A DNA stretch of 42,464 nt from an uncultured Bacilli bacterium (GTDB lineage: Bacteria; Bacillota_I; Bacilli_A; RF39; UBA660): NCBI GenBank assembly GCA_934102255.1, contig CAKOSN010000015.1:1-42464 (forward strand), read 5' to 3'. This document shows, piece by piece, positions 1 to 8,418 of this stretch (the stretch's first letter is position 1; every line of letters begins with the position of its first letter). The notes under the pieces are model-generated. The model was not told the origin of the DNA and did not search any database. It saw nothing but the letters and a program-made list of their open reading frames with translations. Both the position numbers and the translations under genes were made by a program.

Positions 1-270
1 AAGCACATACAGCTCACGTATATGCTTAAACGCAAATAAATAATTTTATTTAGGACATTTTCAAAAGTTATTGACAGAAAAAAATTTTTGAGCTCAGAAA
101 GTCCAGATGATTAGTTGATAAAAATGACAAAGTTATGTTTTATACAAATGAAAAATTCAAATTATTTTATAGTTAAGTCCCCAGTAAAATACCAAGCTTT
201 CTTAATGAAATTTATAAATAAATTAGTAATAAAAAGGTATAAACTCCCCAGTAGATTATCGAGCCTTTCT

Positions 271-297
271 AAAAACCACTTAATAAATACTAAGTGG
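271..297 (-). terminator. Rho-independent terminator-like hairpin, distal
   Basis: A 7-bp inverted repeat (CCACTTA / TAAGTGG, 276-282 and 291-297) with an 8-nt loop is followed on the minus strand by TTTTT. It is a second hairpin downstream of the zinc peptidase gene. Nothing else is recognisable in 1-335: no gene-like open frame with a ribosome site was seen there. Confidence 0.5.
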
Positions 298-335
298 CAT
301 AATTGATAAAGATATATTCAAATTCTCCCAAAATT

Positions 336-362
336 AGAAAAAGAGCTTCCAAAATATGGAAG
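336..362 (-). terminator. Terminator of the zinc peptidase gene
   Basis: Inverted repeat CTTCCA / TGGAAG (346-351, 357-362) with a 5-nt loop, followed on the minus strand by CTCTTTTT. It lies 7 nt past the stop of the gene that ends at 370. Confidence 0.6.
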
Positions 363-369
363 TTCCAAA

Positions 370-1044
370 TTATCTATTACGGTCTTCGCTACGCGCTATT
401 AAAAGAAGTCTTAATATTTGCAAAATTGATGCCATAACACCAGCAACATAAGTTAGAGCAGCAGCCGATAAAACATTTCGGGCACCGTCTATTTCAAATT
501 GCGCTAATAAATGATACTCTTCTAATTTATTTAAAGCTCTTTTAGAAGCATCAAATTCAACTGGTAAAGTTACTAATTGGAATAGTAAACCACAACAAGT
601 TAGGCCAATTCCAAAATAAACAAGTTGTAAGGCTTGAAATAAAAAGCCAATTAAGATTATATAATAAGAAACGCTAGTAGCAACATTTACAACTGGATAA
701 ATTGCAGAACGAATTCTTAAGAATGTATAATTTTCTTTATCTTGAATAGCATGACCACATTCATGGGCCGCTACGGCAGCAGCAGCGATTGTATCACCGT
801 GAAAAATATCTGTTGATAAACGCACTACTTTTCTTGTTGGGTCATAATGGTCAGTTAATTCACCTTTGATTTCTACAATATGAATATCATTCAAACCATT
901 TTCATCTAATATTCTTCTTGCTACTTCTTGTCCAGTCAAATTACATGTATTTTTTTCTCTTTTATATCTATTATAGCTACTACTTATTTTTATTTGGGCT
1001 ATTAAAGGTATTAATATAATTAAAATTATTAATAATGTATCCAT
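370..1044 (-). CDS. YugP-type membrane zinc metallopeptidase
   Basis: Neutral zinc metallopeptidase of the YugP family (224 aa), an integral membrane protein presumed to cleave membrane or envelope proteins; no specific substrate is known. Seen: an N-terminal membrane segment (about residues 3-20), the zinc-binding motif AAHECGHAIQ (HExxH type, about 91-100), and further hydrophobic stretches around 118-160 and 196-216. Length matches the family (about 220-230 aa). The start ATG lies 23 nt downstream of cysS, so the two are probably co-transcribed, and a terminator follows the stop. The family assignment is secure from the motif and topology; the biological role is not. Confidence 0.85.
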   Translation of the reverse strand: MDTLLIILIILIPLIAQIKISSSYNRYKREKNTCNLTGQEVARRILDENGLNDIHIVEIKGELTDHYDPTRKVVRLSTDIFHGDTIAAAAVAAHECGHAIQDKENYTFLRIRSAIYPVVNVATSVSYYIILIGFLFQALQLVYFGIGLTCCGLLFQLVTLPVEFDASKRALNKLEEYHLLAQFEIDGARNVLSAAALTYVAGVMASILQILRLLLIARSEDRNR

Positions 1045-1067
1045 TTTACTCCTATTACTTCTAAATA

Positions 1068-2378
1068 TTAAAGTATATTATTGTTTACTAAAATCTCTCT
1101 TAATTCATCAGCTTTAGTATAATCTTTATTTTCTTTAGCTTTTAACCATTCTTGATATGTTTTCTTGTCATCTTCACTTAGTGTTTTTAAGTCATAATGA
1201 AGACCAAGAATGTTAATAATTAAATTAATTTTATCATATAACAAGCCAATTTCACCTTTATTGCGAAGTGCTGTATTTAATTCTTTTATAAGTTCTAAAA
1301 GATAAGTTATTAAATTTGGCGTATTAAAGTCTTCGTCCATAATTTTATTAATGTTTTCATCTTGTTTTATTTGATTTACAGCTATATCATTTAGTTGGAT
1401 TTGTAAACTAGCTTGTTTTAAAGTGTTATATATTTTATCATCTAAAAGACCACATTCTTTAAATAGTTCTTCTTTTATATTAAAAGGTAAACGATAATGA
1501 GTTTTAAACATGGCAAGTTTGACAATGTTAGCTTTACTATTTTTAATAAAGTCTTTAGCTAATATAAAGTTACCTAGAGATTTACTCATTTTAACGCCTT
1601 CAACATTGATATGACCATTATGCATCCAGTAGTTAGCTAAGTGATTATTATTTAAAGCCATACTTTGAGCGATTTCATTTTCGTGATGTGGGAATTTTAA
1701 GTCAACGCCACCACCGTGAATATCAATTTTTTCGCCGAAGATGCTGTTAATCATAACAACACATTCAGTATGCCAACCCGGAATACCTTCACCCCAAGGA
1801 GATGTAAAATGTTCACCTTCGGTTGATTTGCGCCATAAAGCAAAGTCTAATGGGTCTTCTTTCTTTTCATCTATTTCTAAACGAGCGCCACTTTCTAATT
1901 CATCTAGAGTATTGTTAGAAAGACAACCATAGTCTTTAATTTTATTTACTCGGAAATAGACATCACCGTCAACTTCATAAGCGTAGCCTTTTTTAATTAA
2001 TTCTTGAATAAATGTATAGATGTTATCCAAGTTTTCTAAAACGGTTGGATGAATGTCGATTTTACCACATTGATAATCTTCCAAATCTTTTAGATAAGCA
2101 GCAATAAATTTATTTGCTACCTCTCTTTCAGTAATACCAAGTTCTTCTGCAGCTTTAATAATTTTAGGGTTAATATCGGTAAAGTTAGAGGCATAAGTTA
2201 CTTTGTATCCTAGATATTCTAAATAATTTCTTACCATATCAAAAGTAATGGCAGGACGCATGTTACCAATATGAACATAGTTGTAAACTGTTGGTCCACA
2301 AACATACATACTTACTTGGCCTTCTTTAATTGGTTTAAATTCTTCTAATTTATCCGTAAGTGAGTTATAAATACGCAT
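1068..2378 (-). CDS. cysS: Cysteinyl-tRNA synthetase
   Basis: Charges tRNA-Cys with cysteine in the cytoplasm; class I synthetase. Seen: the zinc cysteine in MYVCGPTVYN (about 24-33), the HIGH-type signature YVHIGNMRPA (about 34-43), the zinc ligands in WHTECV (about 202-207) and HHENE (about 231-235), and the KMSKS loop GVKMSKSLGN (about 260-270). At 436 aa it is slightly shorter than the usual 460-470 aa, mostly in the C-terminal anticodon-binding part. All catalytic motifs are intact. No T-box leader is evident in the 85 nt upstream. It is followed 23 nt later by the zinc peptidase gene. Confidence 0.97.
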   Translation of the reverse strand: MRIYNSLTDKLEEFKPIKEGQVSMYVCGPTVYNYVHIGNMRPAITFDMVRNYLEYLGYKVTYASNFTDINPKIIKAAEELGITEREVANKFIAAYLKDLEDYQCGKIDIHPTVLENLDNIYTFIQELIKKGYAYEVDGDVYFRVNKIKDYGCLSNNTLDELESGARLEIDEKKEDPLDFALWRKSTEGEHFTSPWGEGIPGWHTECVVMINSIFGEKIDIHGGGVDLKFPHHENEIAQSMALNNNHLANYWMHNGHINVEGVKMSKSLGNFILAKDFIKNSKANIVKLAMFKTHYRLPFNIKEELFKECGLLDDKIYNTLKQASLQIQLNDIAVNQIKQDENINKIMDEDFNTPNLITYLLELIKELNTALRNKGEIGLLYDKINLIINILGLHYDLKTLSEDDKKTYQEWLKAKENKDYTKADELREILVNNNIL

Positions 2379-2429
2379 AATATTCCCTCTTTCTAATTAA
2401 GAAAATCATACCATTAATTTATGAAATTT

Positions 2430-2464
2430 AAAAGAAAAATTACCAAATTCTAAGTGAATTTGGT
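2430..2464 (-). terminator. Terminator after the FemX-like gene
   Basis: A perfect 9-bp inverted repeat (ACCAAATTC / GAATTTGGT, 2442-2450 and 2456-2464) with a 5-nt loop, followed on the minus strand by AATTTTTCTTTT. It overlaps the last base of the FemX-like stop codon and separates that gene from cysS. Confidence 0.75.
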
Positions 2465-3645
2465 TAATTTTTTCTGATTTTATAAACAGTTTTTCTGAAT
2501 GTACGATAAACTCCTAATCCATATTTGTATGCTAGGTAGTAAGGCTTATTAATAACTAGGTCGAATTCACCAATGTATTCAATTACAAAGCCACCATAAC
2601 CTCTTTTATATTCATAGACACCATACTCGGGGGTGCCAGGTGTGAAGTTGCCAGAAATACCGCCAAAGTCATAATAGCTCATTTTCTTTTCAATGGCATA
2701 CTTTATCATTTCCTCTTGCATTTTATAAGGAGCCATAAACGGAAAATATTCAGCGTAAGTTCCGCCATAAACATAATTGAAGCGGTCTTTATCGAAGATG
2801 AAAATGCCAGCACTGATAGGTATCATATCACGTTTATCATTTTTTATATCTTCTAAGACTTTTTCATCAATAGTATATTTACCATTGTTAATGTCATCTA
2901 TAAATTTTTCTTTATCTAAATATACTAAGCACATTCTAATTATATCTTTTAGTTTATCTTTTAAAGTTTGATAATAAGATAAAGTTCTATCACCATGATG
3001 TTGTCTTTCGGCCGTACTTTCCATTATATTTTTAAAATCTTTTATAGTTTTATCAGTTACATCTTTAACTACTAATGGATATTTTTCAGCTTTTTTAATA
3101 CTTCTTTTACATCTACTATTCATATCTTTAGTTAAATCAGCAAAAGTTTTATTTTTTATATCTAAAGCATAAGACCAGCGAAATTGGGCTTCATCAGTAT
3201 AACCGATTGTAAAACCGCGATGTTTAGCACCATTTTTCTTTAAAAAGTTAACAAACTCTTGTTCATTATTATCACTAATTATTTGTCCTTCTTTATCATG
3301 TTTAGTGTATTCAATTAAAGGGTCAAATTTAAATAAAATAGCATTCTGAGTTTTTAAATATTTTTTTATCTCAGTTAAATAAAAAGCATAAACTTCCTTA
3401 CGATTAGCATCTTCTTTTAATAAGGGACCACGTGGAGCATAATATAAGTATTTCCCTAAGACTTTTTTAGATAAGACTAAACTTATAAGAAGAGGCTTAT
3501 TTTTAGCATCGAAAACAGCTGTGTAAAGACTACCCCAGCCATTTTTCTTTTTTACCTCGCTCCATAAAGGATTTTGATAAAAATTATAATCGAAGTCATC
3601 ATGATATTTCAGAAATTCTTCTTTGGTAATTATTTTAAATTGCAA
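2464..3645 (-). CDS. FemX/FemAB-type peptidoglycan bridge aminoacyltransferase
   Basis: Fem family enzymes use aminoacyl-tRNA to add amino acids to the lysine side chain of lipid II, building the peptidoglycan cross-bridge at the inner face of the membrane. Seen: the duplicated GNAT-like fold pattern, with QNPLWSEVKKKNGWG near the N-terminus, YYAPRGPLL (about 72-80), FKFDPL, and in the second half YDFGGISGNF and GVYEYKRGYGG. The open frame extends to a GTG at 3699, but that would overlap ychF by 32 nt. A TTG at 3645 has AAGGGG seven bases upstream and gives 393 aa without overlap, so I chose TTG. The amino acid added cannot be told from sequence. Confidence 0.85.
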   Translation of the reverse strand: MQFKIITKEEFLKYHDDFDYNFYQNPLWSEVKKKNGWGSLYTAVFDAKNKPLLISLVLSKKVLGKYLYYAPRGPLLKEDANRKEVYAFYLTEIKKYLKTQNAILFKFDPLIEYTKHDKEGQIISDNNEQEFVNFLKKNGAKHRGFTIGYTDEAQFRWSYALDIKNKTFADLTKDMNSRCKRSIKKAEKYPLVVKDVTDKTIKDFKNIMESTAERQHHGDRTLSYYQTLKDKLKDIIRMCLVYLDKEKFIDDINNGKYTIDEKVLEDIKNDKRDMIPISAGIFIFDKDRFNYVYGGTYAEYFPFMAPYKMQEEMIKYAIEKKMSYYDFGGISGNFTPGTPEYGVYEYKRGYGGFVIEYIGEFDLVINKPYYLAYKYGLGVYRTFRKTVYKIRKN

Positions 3646-3667
3646 AGTAATTCCCCTTTTCTTATTT

Positions 3668-4768
3668 TTAAACATTGAAACGGAATAGAACGATATCACC
3701 GTCTTGCATTACATAATCTTTTCCTTCAAGACGTAATTTTCCAGCTTCTTGAACAGCCTTTTCACTGCCTAATTTTTCTAAGTCATTAAAGCTTGTAATT
3801 TCGGCTTTAATAAATCCTCTTTGAAAATCACTGTGAATTAAACCAGCACATTCTGGGGCCTTCATTCCTTTTTTAAATGTCCAAGCACGGCATTCATCTT
3901 TACCAACAGTAAAGAATGTTTGAAGTCCTAGTAAGTAATATGTGGCAAAGATTAATTTATCTAGACCACTATTGGTAAGTCCTAAATCTTCCATGAAAGC
4001 TTTTTTATCATCATCATTTAATTCAGCAAGCTCACTTTCCATTTTTGCACACATGACAATTACTTGGGCATCATCATTTTTAGCATACTCTTTTACTAAT
4101 TTTGTATACTCATTTTCACCAATAATGCAGTCATCTTCAGATACATTGGCGGCATAAATAATTGGTTTTTGAGTTATAAAATTGAAGTTTTTAATTAATA
4201 ATAATTCATCTTCATTAAATTCCACTCTTCTTAATGGAATATTATTCATTAAAGAGTTTTCACATTTTTTTAAAGTTTCATATTCTAAAACAGCGTCTTT
4301 TTCTTTAGTAGTTTGAGCTTTCTTTTCTATTTTAGAAATACGATTAGTTACTATTTCTAAGTCAGCTAAAATAAGTTCAACATTGATAATTTCAATATCA
4401 CGAATTGGGTCTGTTTTACCTTCAACATGAATAATATCAGCATCATCAAAACAACGAACTACTTCTACTAAGCAGTCGCATTCACGAATATGAGATAAGA
4501 ATTTATTTCCTAATCCTTCGCCTTTTGCAGCTCCTTTTACTAGTCCAGCTATATCAGTAAATTCAAAAGTAGTTGGAATTGTTCTTGAAGGTAAGTACAT
4601 ATTTTCTAAAAATTCTAAACGTGTATCAGGAACAGTTACAACACCAACATTTGGTTCGATAGTTGCAAACGGATAGTTAGCTGCTAAAATATTCTTTTTT
4701 GTAATTGCATTAAATAAAGTAGATTTACCAACATTTGGTAGTCCTACTATTCCGGCTTTCAAAGCCAT
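3668..4768 (-). CDS. ychF: Ribosome-binding ATPase YchF/Obg family
   Basis: Obg-family P-loop protein that prefers ATP, binds ribosomes and acts in stress responses and translation control. Seen: the G1 loop GLPNVGKST (about 9-17), the switch and G3 region FTDIAGLVKGAAKGEGLG (about 69-86), a central coiled-coil helical region (about 130-170), and the C-terminal TGS domain (about 280-366) containing FFTVGKDECRAWTFKKG and the conserved HSDFQRGFI. Length 366 aa is typical. It has its own promoter (4790-4818). In many Firmicutes ychF lies directly beside parB and DUF951; here three other genes separate them. Confidence 0.96.
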   Translation of the reverse strand: MALKAGIVGLPNVGKSTLFNAITKKNILAANYPFATIEPNVGVVTVPDTRLEFLENMYLPSRTIPTTFEFTDIAGLVKGAAKGEGLGNKFLSHIRECDCLVEVVRCFDDADIIHVEGKTDPIRDIEIINVELILADLEIVTNRISKIEKKAQTTKEKDAVLEYETLKKCENSLMNNIPLRRVEFNEDELLLIKNFNFITQKPIIYAANVSEDDCIIGENEYTKLVKEYAKNDDAQVIVMCAKMESELAELNDDDKKAFMEDLGLTNSGLDKLIFATYYLLGLQTFFTVGKDECRAWTFKKGMKAPECAGLIHSDFQRGFIKAEITSFNDLEKLGSEKAVQEAGKLRLEGKDYVMQDGDIVLFRFNV

Positions 4769-4789
4769 AATACCACTTCCTCTTTGTTA

Positions 4790-4818
4790 ATTATAAATAA
4801 AATGGGCTAAAAAGGCAA
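4790..4818 (-). promoter_or_regulatory. Sigma-A-type promoter of ychF
   Basis: On the minus strand, -35 TTGCCT (4813-4818), a 17-bp spacer and a perfect -10 TATAAT (4790-4795), about 20 nt upstream of the ychF start codon. Confidence 0.7.
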
Positions 4819-4895
4819 TTAATTTAGCTATTTTTAAGTAATTTTTGCGAATTTGCTTTTTATTAATTATTATTTTATAAATTTACATACTTAAT

Positions 4896-5339
4896 TTAGT
4901 TATTACTCTTACGCATAATTATTTTAAAGTCTTTAAAACCTAATGACTTATATAAATTTCTAGCTTTTTCATTGGCATATAAAACATTTATATCAATAAA
5001 ATCATAATTTTCTTTATCTAATAAATTTAGGGCATATTCTAAAAGCTCTTTAGCATAGCCTTTACGACGATAAGCTTCTTCTATATACAGGCCGTCTATT
5101 AAATAGCCTTTGTTATTATCTTCTACGATATATTTTAGATAAGTATAACCAATTATTTGATTATCAATTATGTATCCTAATAAAATATTTTTATTATTTT
5201 TAATGACATTTTTAAAGTAATCTTGAACTTTAAATTCTTGAGATATTAATTTATCAAACTTACTTTCATCTCTTATTAATTTAGTCAATAATTCATCACA
5301 AGTTATCGCATCTTTGTCATCTATAATTCTTTTAATCAT
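4896..5339 (-). CDS. GNAT-family N-acetyltransferase
   Basis: Acetyl-CoA-dependent N-acetyltransferase of unknown substrate (147 aa). Seen: the acetyl-CoA motif A as EEAYRRKGYAKELLEYAL (about 87-104; the R/Q-x-x-G-x-A signature) after beta strand 4 (LIDGLYIE), and motif B as NEKARNLYKSLGFKDF (about 123-138), typical of RimI-like proteins. The ribosome site GAAGGA sits nine bases before ATG. A 64-nt gap separates it from the rhodanese gene, with no clear terminator in between. It could modify a protein N-terminus, a small molecule or an antibiotic. Confidence 0.85.
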   Translation of the reverse strand: MIKRIIDDKDAITCDELLTKLIRDESKFDKLISQEFKVQDYFKNVIKNNKNILLGYIIDNQIIGYTYLKYIVEDNNKGYLIDGLYIEEAYRRKGYAKELLEYALNLLDKENYDFIDINVLYANEKARNLYKSLGFKDFKIIMRKSNN

Positions 5340-5403
5340 TTTATATTTCCTTCGCTTTTAATAAACAATTTCTATATGCAATTATGGATTTATTTATATC
5401 AAA

Positions 5404-5796
5404 TTATTCTTTTGGTAAATCAATATTAGCAATTCCACCCATATTGTAAGCAGTATAACCTAAGTTTTTTAATTTTTCGACAGCAGTTGCTGCTCTTTTC
5501 CCAGAACGACAATAAACTAATATGGTTTTATCTTTATCGATATTAACAGTTTTATCTGATATTTCATCATAAGGTATTAAAATACTATCTACAATATGTT
5601 TTTCATCATATTCGTTCTTAGTTCTAACATCTAAAATTATATAATTATTTTCCTCTTGAATATTTTTTATAGATTCTTTAGTTAGAAAGCCATTACTATC
5701 AACGTTTATTTTATTTTCAGTATTTTTATTATTACTGCAAGCACAAAGTAAACAAACTCCTGATAACAATAGTAAACCTTTAATAATTTTTTTCAT
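5404..5796 (-). CDS. Rhodanese-domain lipoprotein
   Basis: Surface lipoprotein carrying a single rhodanese (sulfurtransferase) domain. Seen: a signal peptide with lipobox LCAC (about residues 17-20), then a rhodanese domain from about 35 to 128 with ILDVRTKNEYDEKHI, and the active-site loop VYCRSGKRAA, whose cysteine is the expected persulfide carrier (CxxGxR type). A GTG at 5805 is in frame, but the ribosome site GGGAAG overlaps it; the ATG at 5796 lies eight bases after that site and is the better start (130 aa). It probably handles sulfur or redox transfer outside the membrane; the partner is unknown. Confidence 0.88.
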   Translation of the reverse strand: MKKIIKGLLLLSGVCLLCACSNNKNTENKINVDSNGFLTKESIKNIQEENNYIILDVRTKNEYDEKHIVDSILIPYDEISDKTVNIDKDKTILVYCRSGKRAATAVEKLKNLGYTAYNMGGIANIDLPKE

Positions 5797-5880
5797 CTTT
5801 AACACTTCCCATCACCATTTTAACATTTATTTCTACTTTTTTATATTTTTCTTATCTCTTTTATAATTAAATTTGAAGTC

Positions 5881-5914
5881 AAAAAAAGGTTTAACCTTTT
5901 TATCAGTTAAACCT
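5881..5914 (-). terminator. Terminator of the parA-to-AbgT gene run
   Basis: Perfect 9-bp inverted repeat AGGTTTAAC / GTTAAACCT (5887-5895, 5906-5914) followed on the minus strand by seven Ts. It overlaps the last bases of the AbgT-type gene and would end the transcript coming from parA. Confidence 0.85.
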
Positions 5915-7421
5915 AAATTGTTGGCATTACATTTATACCGATTGGTAATCCTACTAAATACCAAATGATTAATAAGATAAGTAAAACAGCACCAGTTGCT
6001 AAAGCATATTTCTTTTGGTAATTTAAAATTTTAAAGATACCGATTGGATTATCACTTGTATTATATTTTTCCATATAAGCTAAGTAAATAACAAAGTAAG
6101 CCATAATTGGTGTTAAACCATAAGTCATACTTTCAGCAAAGCGGAATATTACTTGAATAAATTCTGGACTAAAGCCAACATTCATTAAAGTAGGAACACA
6201 GGTTGATGCTAAGATTGTCCACTTATTAACGGTGTTTGGTAAAAGAATTGTTGCAATAGCAGTACCAAAGAAGAACATTAATAAAAGTGGTATACCAGTA
6301 AATTTGCAATTACTAATTAAGTTACCAATTAAAGCAGTTACAACTGTGCCAATATTAGTTTTCTTAAAGACATTAATTAAGATTGATGAAAGTAATATCA
6401 AAATAATTGTACGACCAATGCCGTCTAATGAGTGTGTTAAATAATCACAGAAATCATTACTATTTTTAATACTTCTCGAACCTAGTCCATAGAATAAACC
6501 AAGGATTACAAACCAAATAGTTACAATAAAGACAAAGCCTTGTGAGAAGAATGAATTTGGATTAAATAATTTATCAATATATAGTTTTTGGGAATAATCT
6601 AATAGGTTACCACTTAGAGGTAGACCAGGAATTATATTATAAATAAAGATTAGTAGATAAATAATCCCAAAAGTTCCGGCAAAGATTAACCCTCTAATAT
6701 CTCTTTTAGCTAGTTTAAATTCTTTTTTCTCATCTTTAAATTCATATTTAGGAACATCATTAACACTAAATTTTTCAGCTATATAAGTTATAACGGCTGC
6801 TAAGGCAAAGATTGCTACGATCATTATAACAAAATATCCTAAATAACTTAAAGTATATGAGGAATCTAAGATATGAGCAGCATCTAAAGTTAAGGCATCT
6901 AAACTTGAATCAACACTAGTTTTGAAAATACTTAAACCAGTTCCGCAAGTAAGTGCTGCAAAGCTTATAACAATACCATGCAAAGGATTACGACGTCCAT
7001 AATAGAACAGTAAGGCACTTAATGGTATCATAACAACATAAGCTAGGTCGCCTCCTATAGAAGAAATTATGCATATAAGAGCTAAAACAAAAGTTATAGT
7101 CTTTTTTTGACATTTTCTTGTAATAAGAGAGAATGTTGTTTTTAAGAAACCACTTTTATCCATTATACCGATACCAATTAATATAATAATTAGCATAGAT
7201 AATGGGGTAAAGGAAGCAAAGTTAGAAACAGTTGATTGGAATATATATTTAATACCACGAAGGCTTAATAAAGATTCTACTGCAACCCAGTTTCCTTCTG
7301 CTGGATTAGTGGCTCCAACGCCAAATAAAGCAAGGATACCACTTAATAAAATGGCTAAGCCAATTAAAATCATTAAAGTCATTATGGGATTTAAAGATAC
7401 TTTATCTTTTTTATTTTGCAT
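5913..7421 (-). CDS. AbgT-family transporter
   Basis: Integral membrane protein of the AbgT family, whose members import p-aminobenzoyl-glutamate or export antimetabolites such as sulfonamides by ion coupling. Seen: about 502 aa with 10-12 hydrophobic segments, the family signature FASFTPLSMLIIILIGIGIM followed by DKSGF in the first third, the polar loop SSIGGDLAYVVMIPLSALLF, and the re-entrant region FFGTAIATILLPNTVNKW near the C-terminus. The ribosome site AGGTG is six bases before the ATG at 7421, which I prefer to the GTG at 7430. The start overlaps the DUF951 gene by 11 nt, implying translational coupling. Substrate is not predictable. Confidence 0.85.
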   Translation of the reverse strand: MQNKKDKVSLNPIMTLMILIGLAILLSGILALFGVGATNPAEGNWVAVESLLSLRGIKYIFQSTVSNFASFTPLSMLIIILIGIGIMDKSGFLKTTFSLITRKCQKKTITFVLALICIISSIGGDLAYVVMIPLSALLFYYGRRNPLHGIVISFAALTCGTGLSIFKTSVDSSLDALTLDAAHILDSSYTLSYLGYFVIMIVAIFALAAVITYIAEKFSVNDVPKYEFKDEKKEFKLAKRDIRGLIFAGTFGIIYLLIFIYNIIPGLPLSGNLLDYSQKLYIDKLFNPNSFFSQGFVFIVTIWFVILGLFYGLGSRSIKNSNDFCDYLTHSLDGIGRTIILILLSSILINVFKKTNIGTVVTALIGNLISNCKFTGIPLLLMFFFGTAIATILLPNTVNKWTILASTCVPTLMNVGFSPEFIQVIFRFAESMTYGLTPIMAYFVIYLAYMEKYNTSDNPIGIFKILNYQKKYALATGAVLLILLIIWYLVGLPIGINVMPTI

Positions 7422-7608
7422 CATTATCACCTAAAACTTTCTTTAATTTTTTATTAAATTTTAGACGGTCAAGCATAACTTCACGACCACAGTTGATACA
7501 TTTTATTTTAATATCAACTCCGGTTCTCACAATTTGCCATAGGTTAGTACCGCAAGCGTGAGGTTTTTTCATTATTACTTGGTCGTTTAACTTATATGTC
7601 TTGTCCAT
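7411..7608 (-). CDS. DUF951 (YyzM-like) small protein
   Basis: Small conserved Firmicutes protein (65 aa) of unknown function. Seen: the family core VIMKKPHACGTNLWQIVRTG and a later CINCGREVMLDR; three cysteines in the C-GTN and CxxC arrangement suggest metal or nucleic-acid binding, which is inference. Its gene order beside mscS and parB is the family's usual setting. Ribosome site GAGGTG precedes the ATG by four bases; the gene overlaps mscS by 17 nt and the AbgT-type gene by 11 nt, so all three are probably translated from one message. Confidence 0.9.
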   Translation of the reverse strand: MDKTYKLNDQVIMKKPHACGTNLWQIVRTGVDIKIKCINCGREVMLDRLKFNKKLKKVLGDNDAK

Positions 7609-8416
7609 GATGCACCTCGATTTGTGGATATGGTATTTTAATATTATCTTCTTCGAATGTATTTTTAATGATTCTTAGGGCATCTCTTTTAACTTGCCAT
7701 TGTTTATCTGGTAAACTTTGGATTTTTAAAAGATATGTAACTGCTGAATCACCTAAAGAAGATATTCCTAAGTATGATACTGACTTTTTAACAACGTAAT
7801 TAATTTTTTCAATTTCTGGCATTATTTTCTTTAAAGAAGTTTCTACTTTTTCGGTTGGTTCTTCATAAGCTACACTAACTTCCAAGAAGATATTTTGCTT
7901 AGCTTGAGACAAATTAATCACTTGGTTAACATTACGGTTAGCTAGAATTAAAATTTCACCATTGAAGTTTTTAATTTTTGTGCTTTTTAAGCCTAGTTCA
8001 ATTACTTCACCAGTAAATGTTTCAAAGGTAACGATATCACCAACAACATAGTAATTTTCTAAGATGATACTTACTCCGCCCACAAAATCTTTTAAAGTAT
8101 CTTGAAGAGCTAAGCCGAGTACAGCAGATAAAACGCCAAGTCCAGCGATGATTGATTTTGTATCAATACCATAAGCATCTAGTATTATTACAACAACTAT
8201 AACTATTACGACATATTTAAAAATATTGGAACATAAATCGATTATAGTTCTCTTTTTCTTTTGTTCGTAAGAATTTTTACCATCTCTTAGTTTCATCATT
8301 TTTTGTAAAGCACTGTTAATACCTTTACATGCGATTATACCTAAAAAGATAGCAATTATTGGTGTATAAACTTGTTTGGTTCTAATAATTTTTAAAATCG
8401 TTTCTAATATTTTCAT
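7592..8416 (-). CDS. Small-conductance mechanosensitive channel (MscS family)
   Basis: Osmotic-release channel of the cytoplasmic membrane (274 aa). Seen: three hydrophobic segments (about 14-32, 58-80 and 85-105), the pore-lining TM3 rich in Gly/Ala (SIIAGLGVLSAVLGLALQDT), and the downstream MscS beta domain including DIVTFETFTGEVIELGLKST and PNREV-like LANRNVNQVINLS. It lies two bases after parB and overlaps DUF951, a common Firmicutes order. Gating behaviour cannot be inferred. Confidence 0.92.
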   Translation of the reverse strand: MKILETILKIIRTKQVYTPIIAIFLGIIACKGINSALQKMMKLRDGKNSYEQKKKRTIIDLCSNIFKYVVIVIVVVIILDAYGIDTKSIIAGLGVLSAVLGLALQDTLKDFVGGVSIILENYYVVGDIVTFETFTGEVIELGLKSTKIKNFNGEILILANRNVNQVINLSQAKQNIFLEVSVAYEEPTEKVETSLKKIMPEIEKINYVVKKSVSYLGISSLGDSAVTYLLKIQSLPDKQWQVKRDALRIIKNTFEEDNIKIPYPQIEVHHGQDI

Positions 8417-8418
8417 AA

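Noticed and set aside
115..306. A 63-codon open frame on the plus strand at the left edge.
   Set aside because: No ribosome site, poor amino-acid pattern, and a terminator hairpin for the opposite strand lies inside it.
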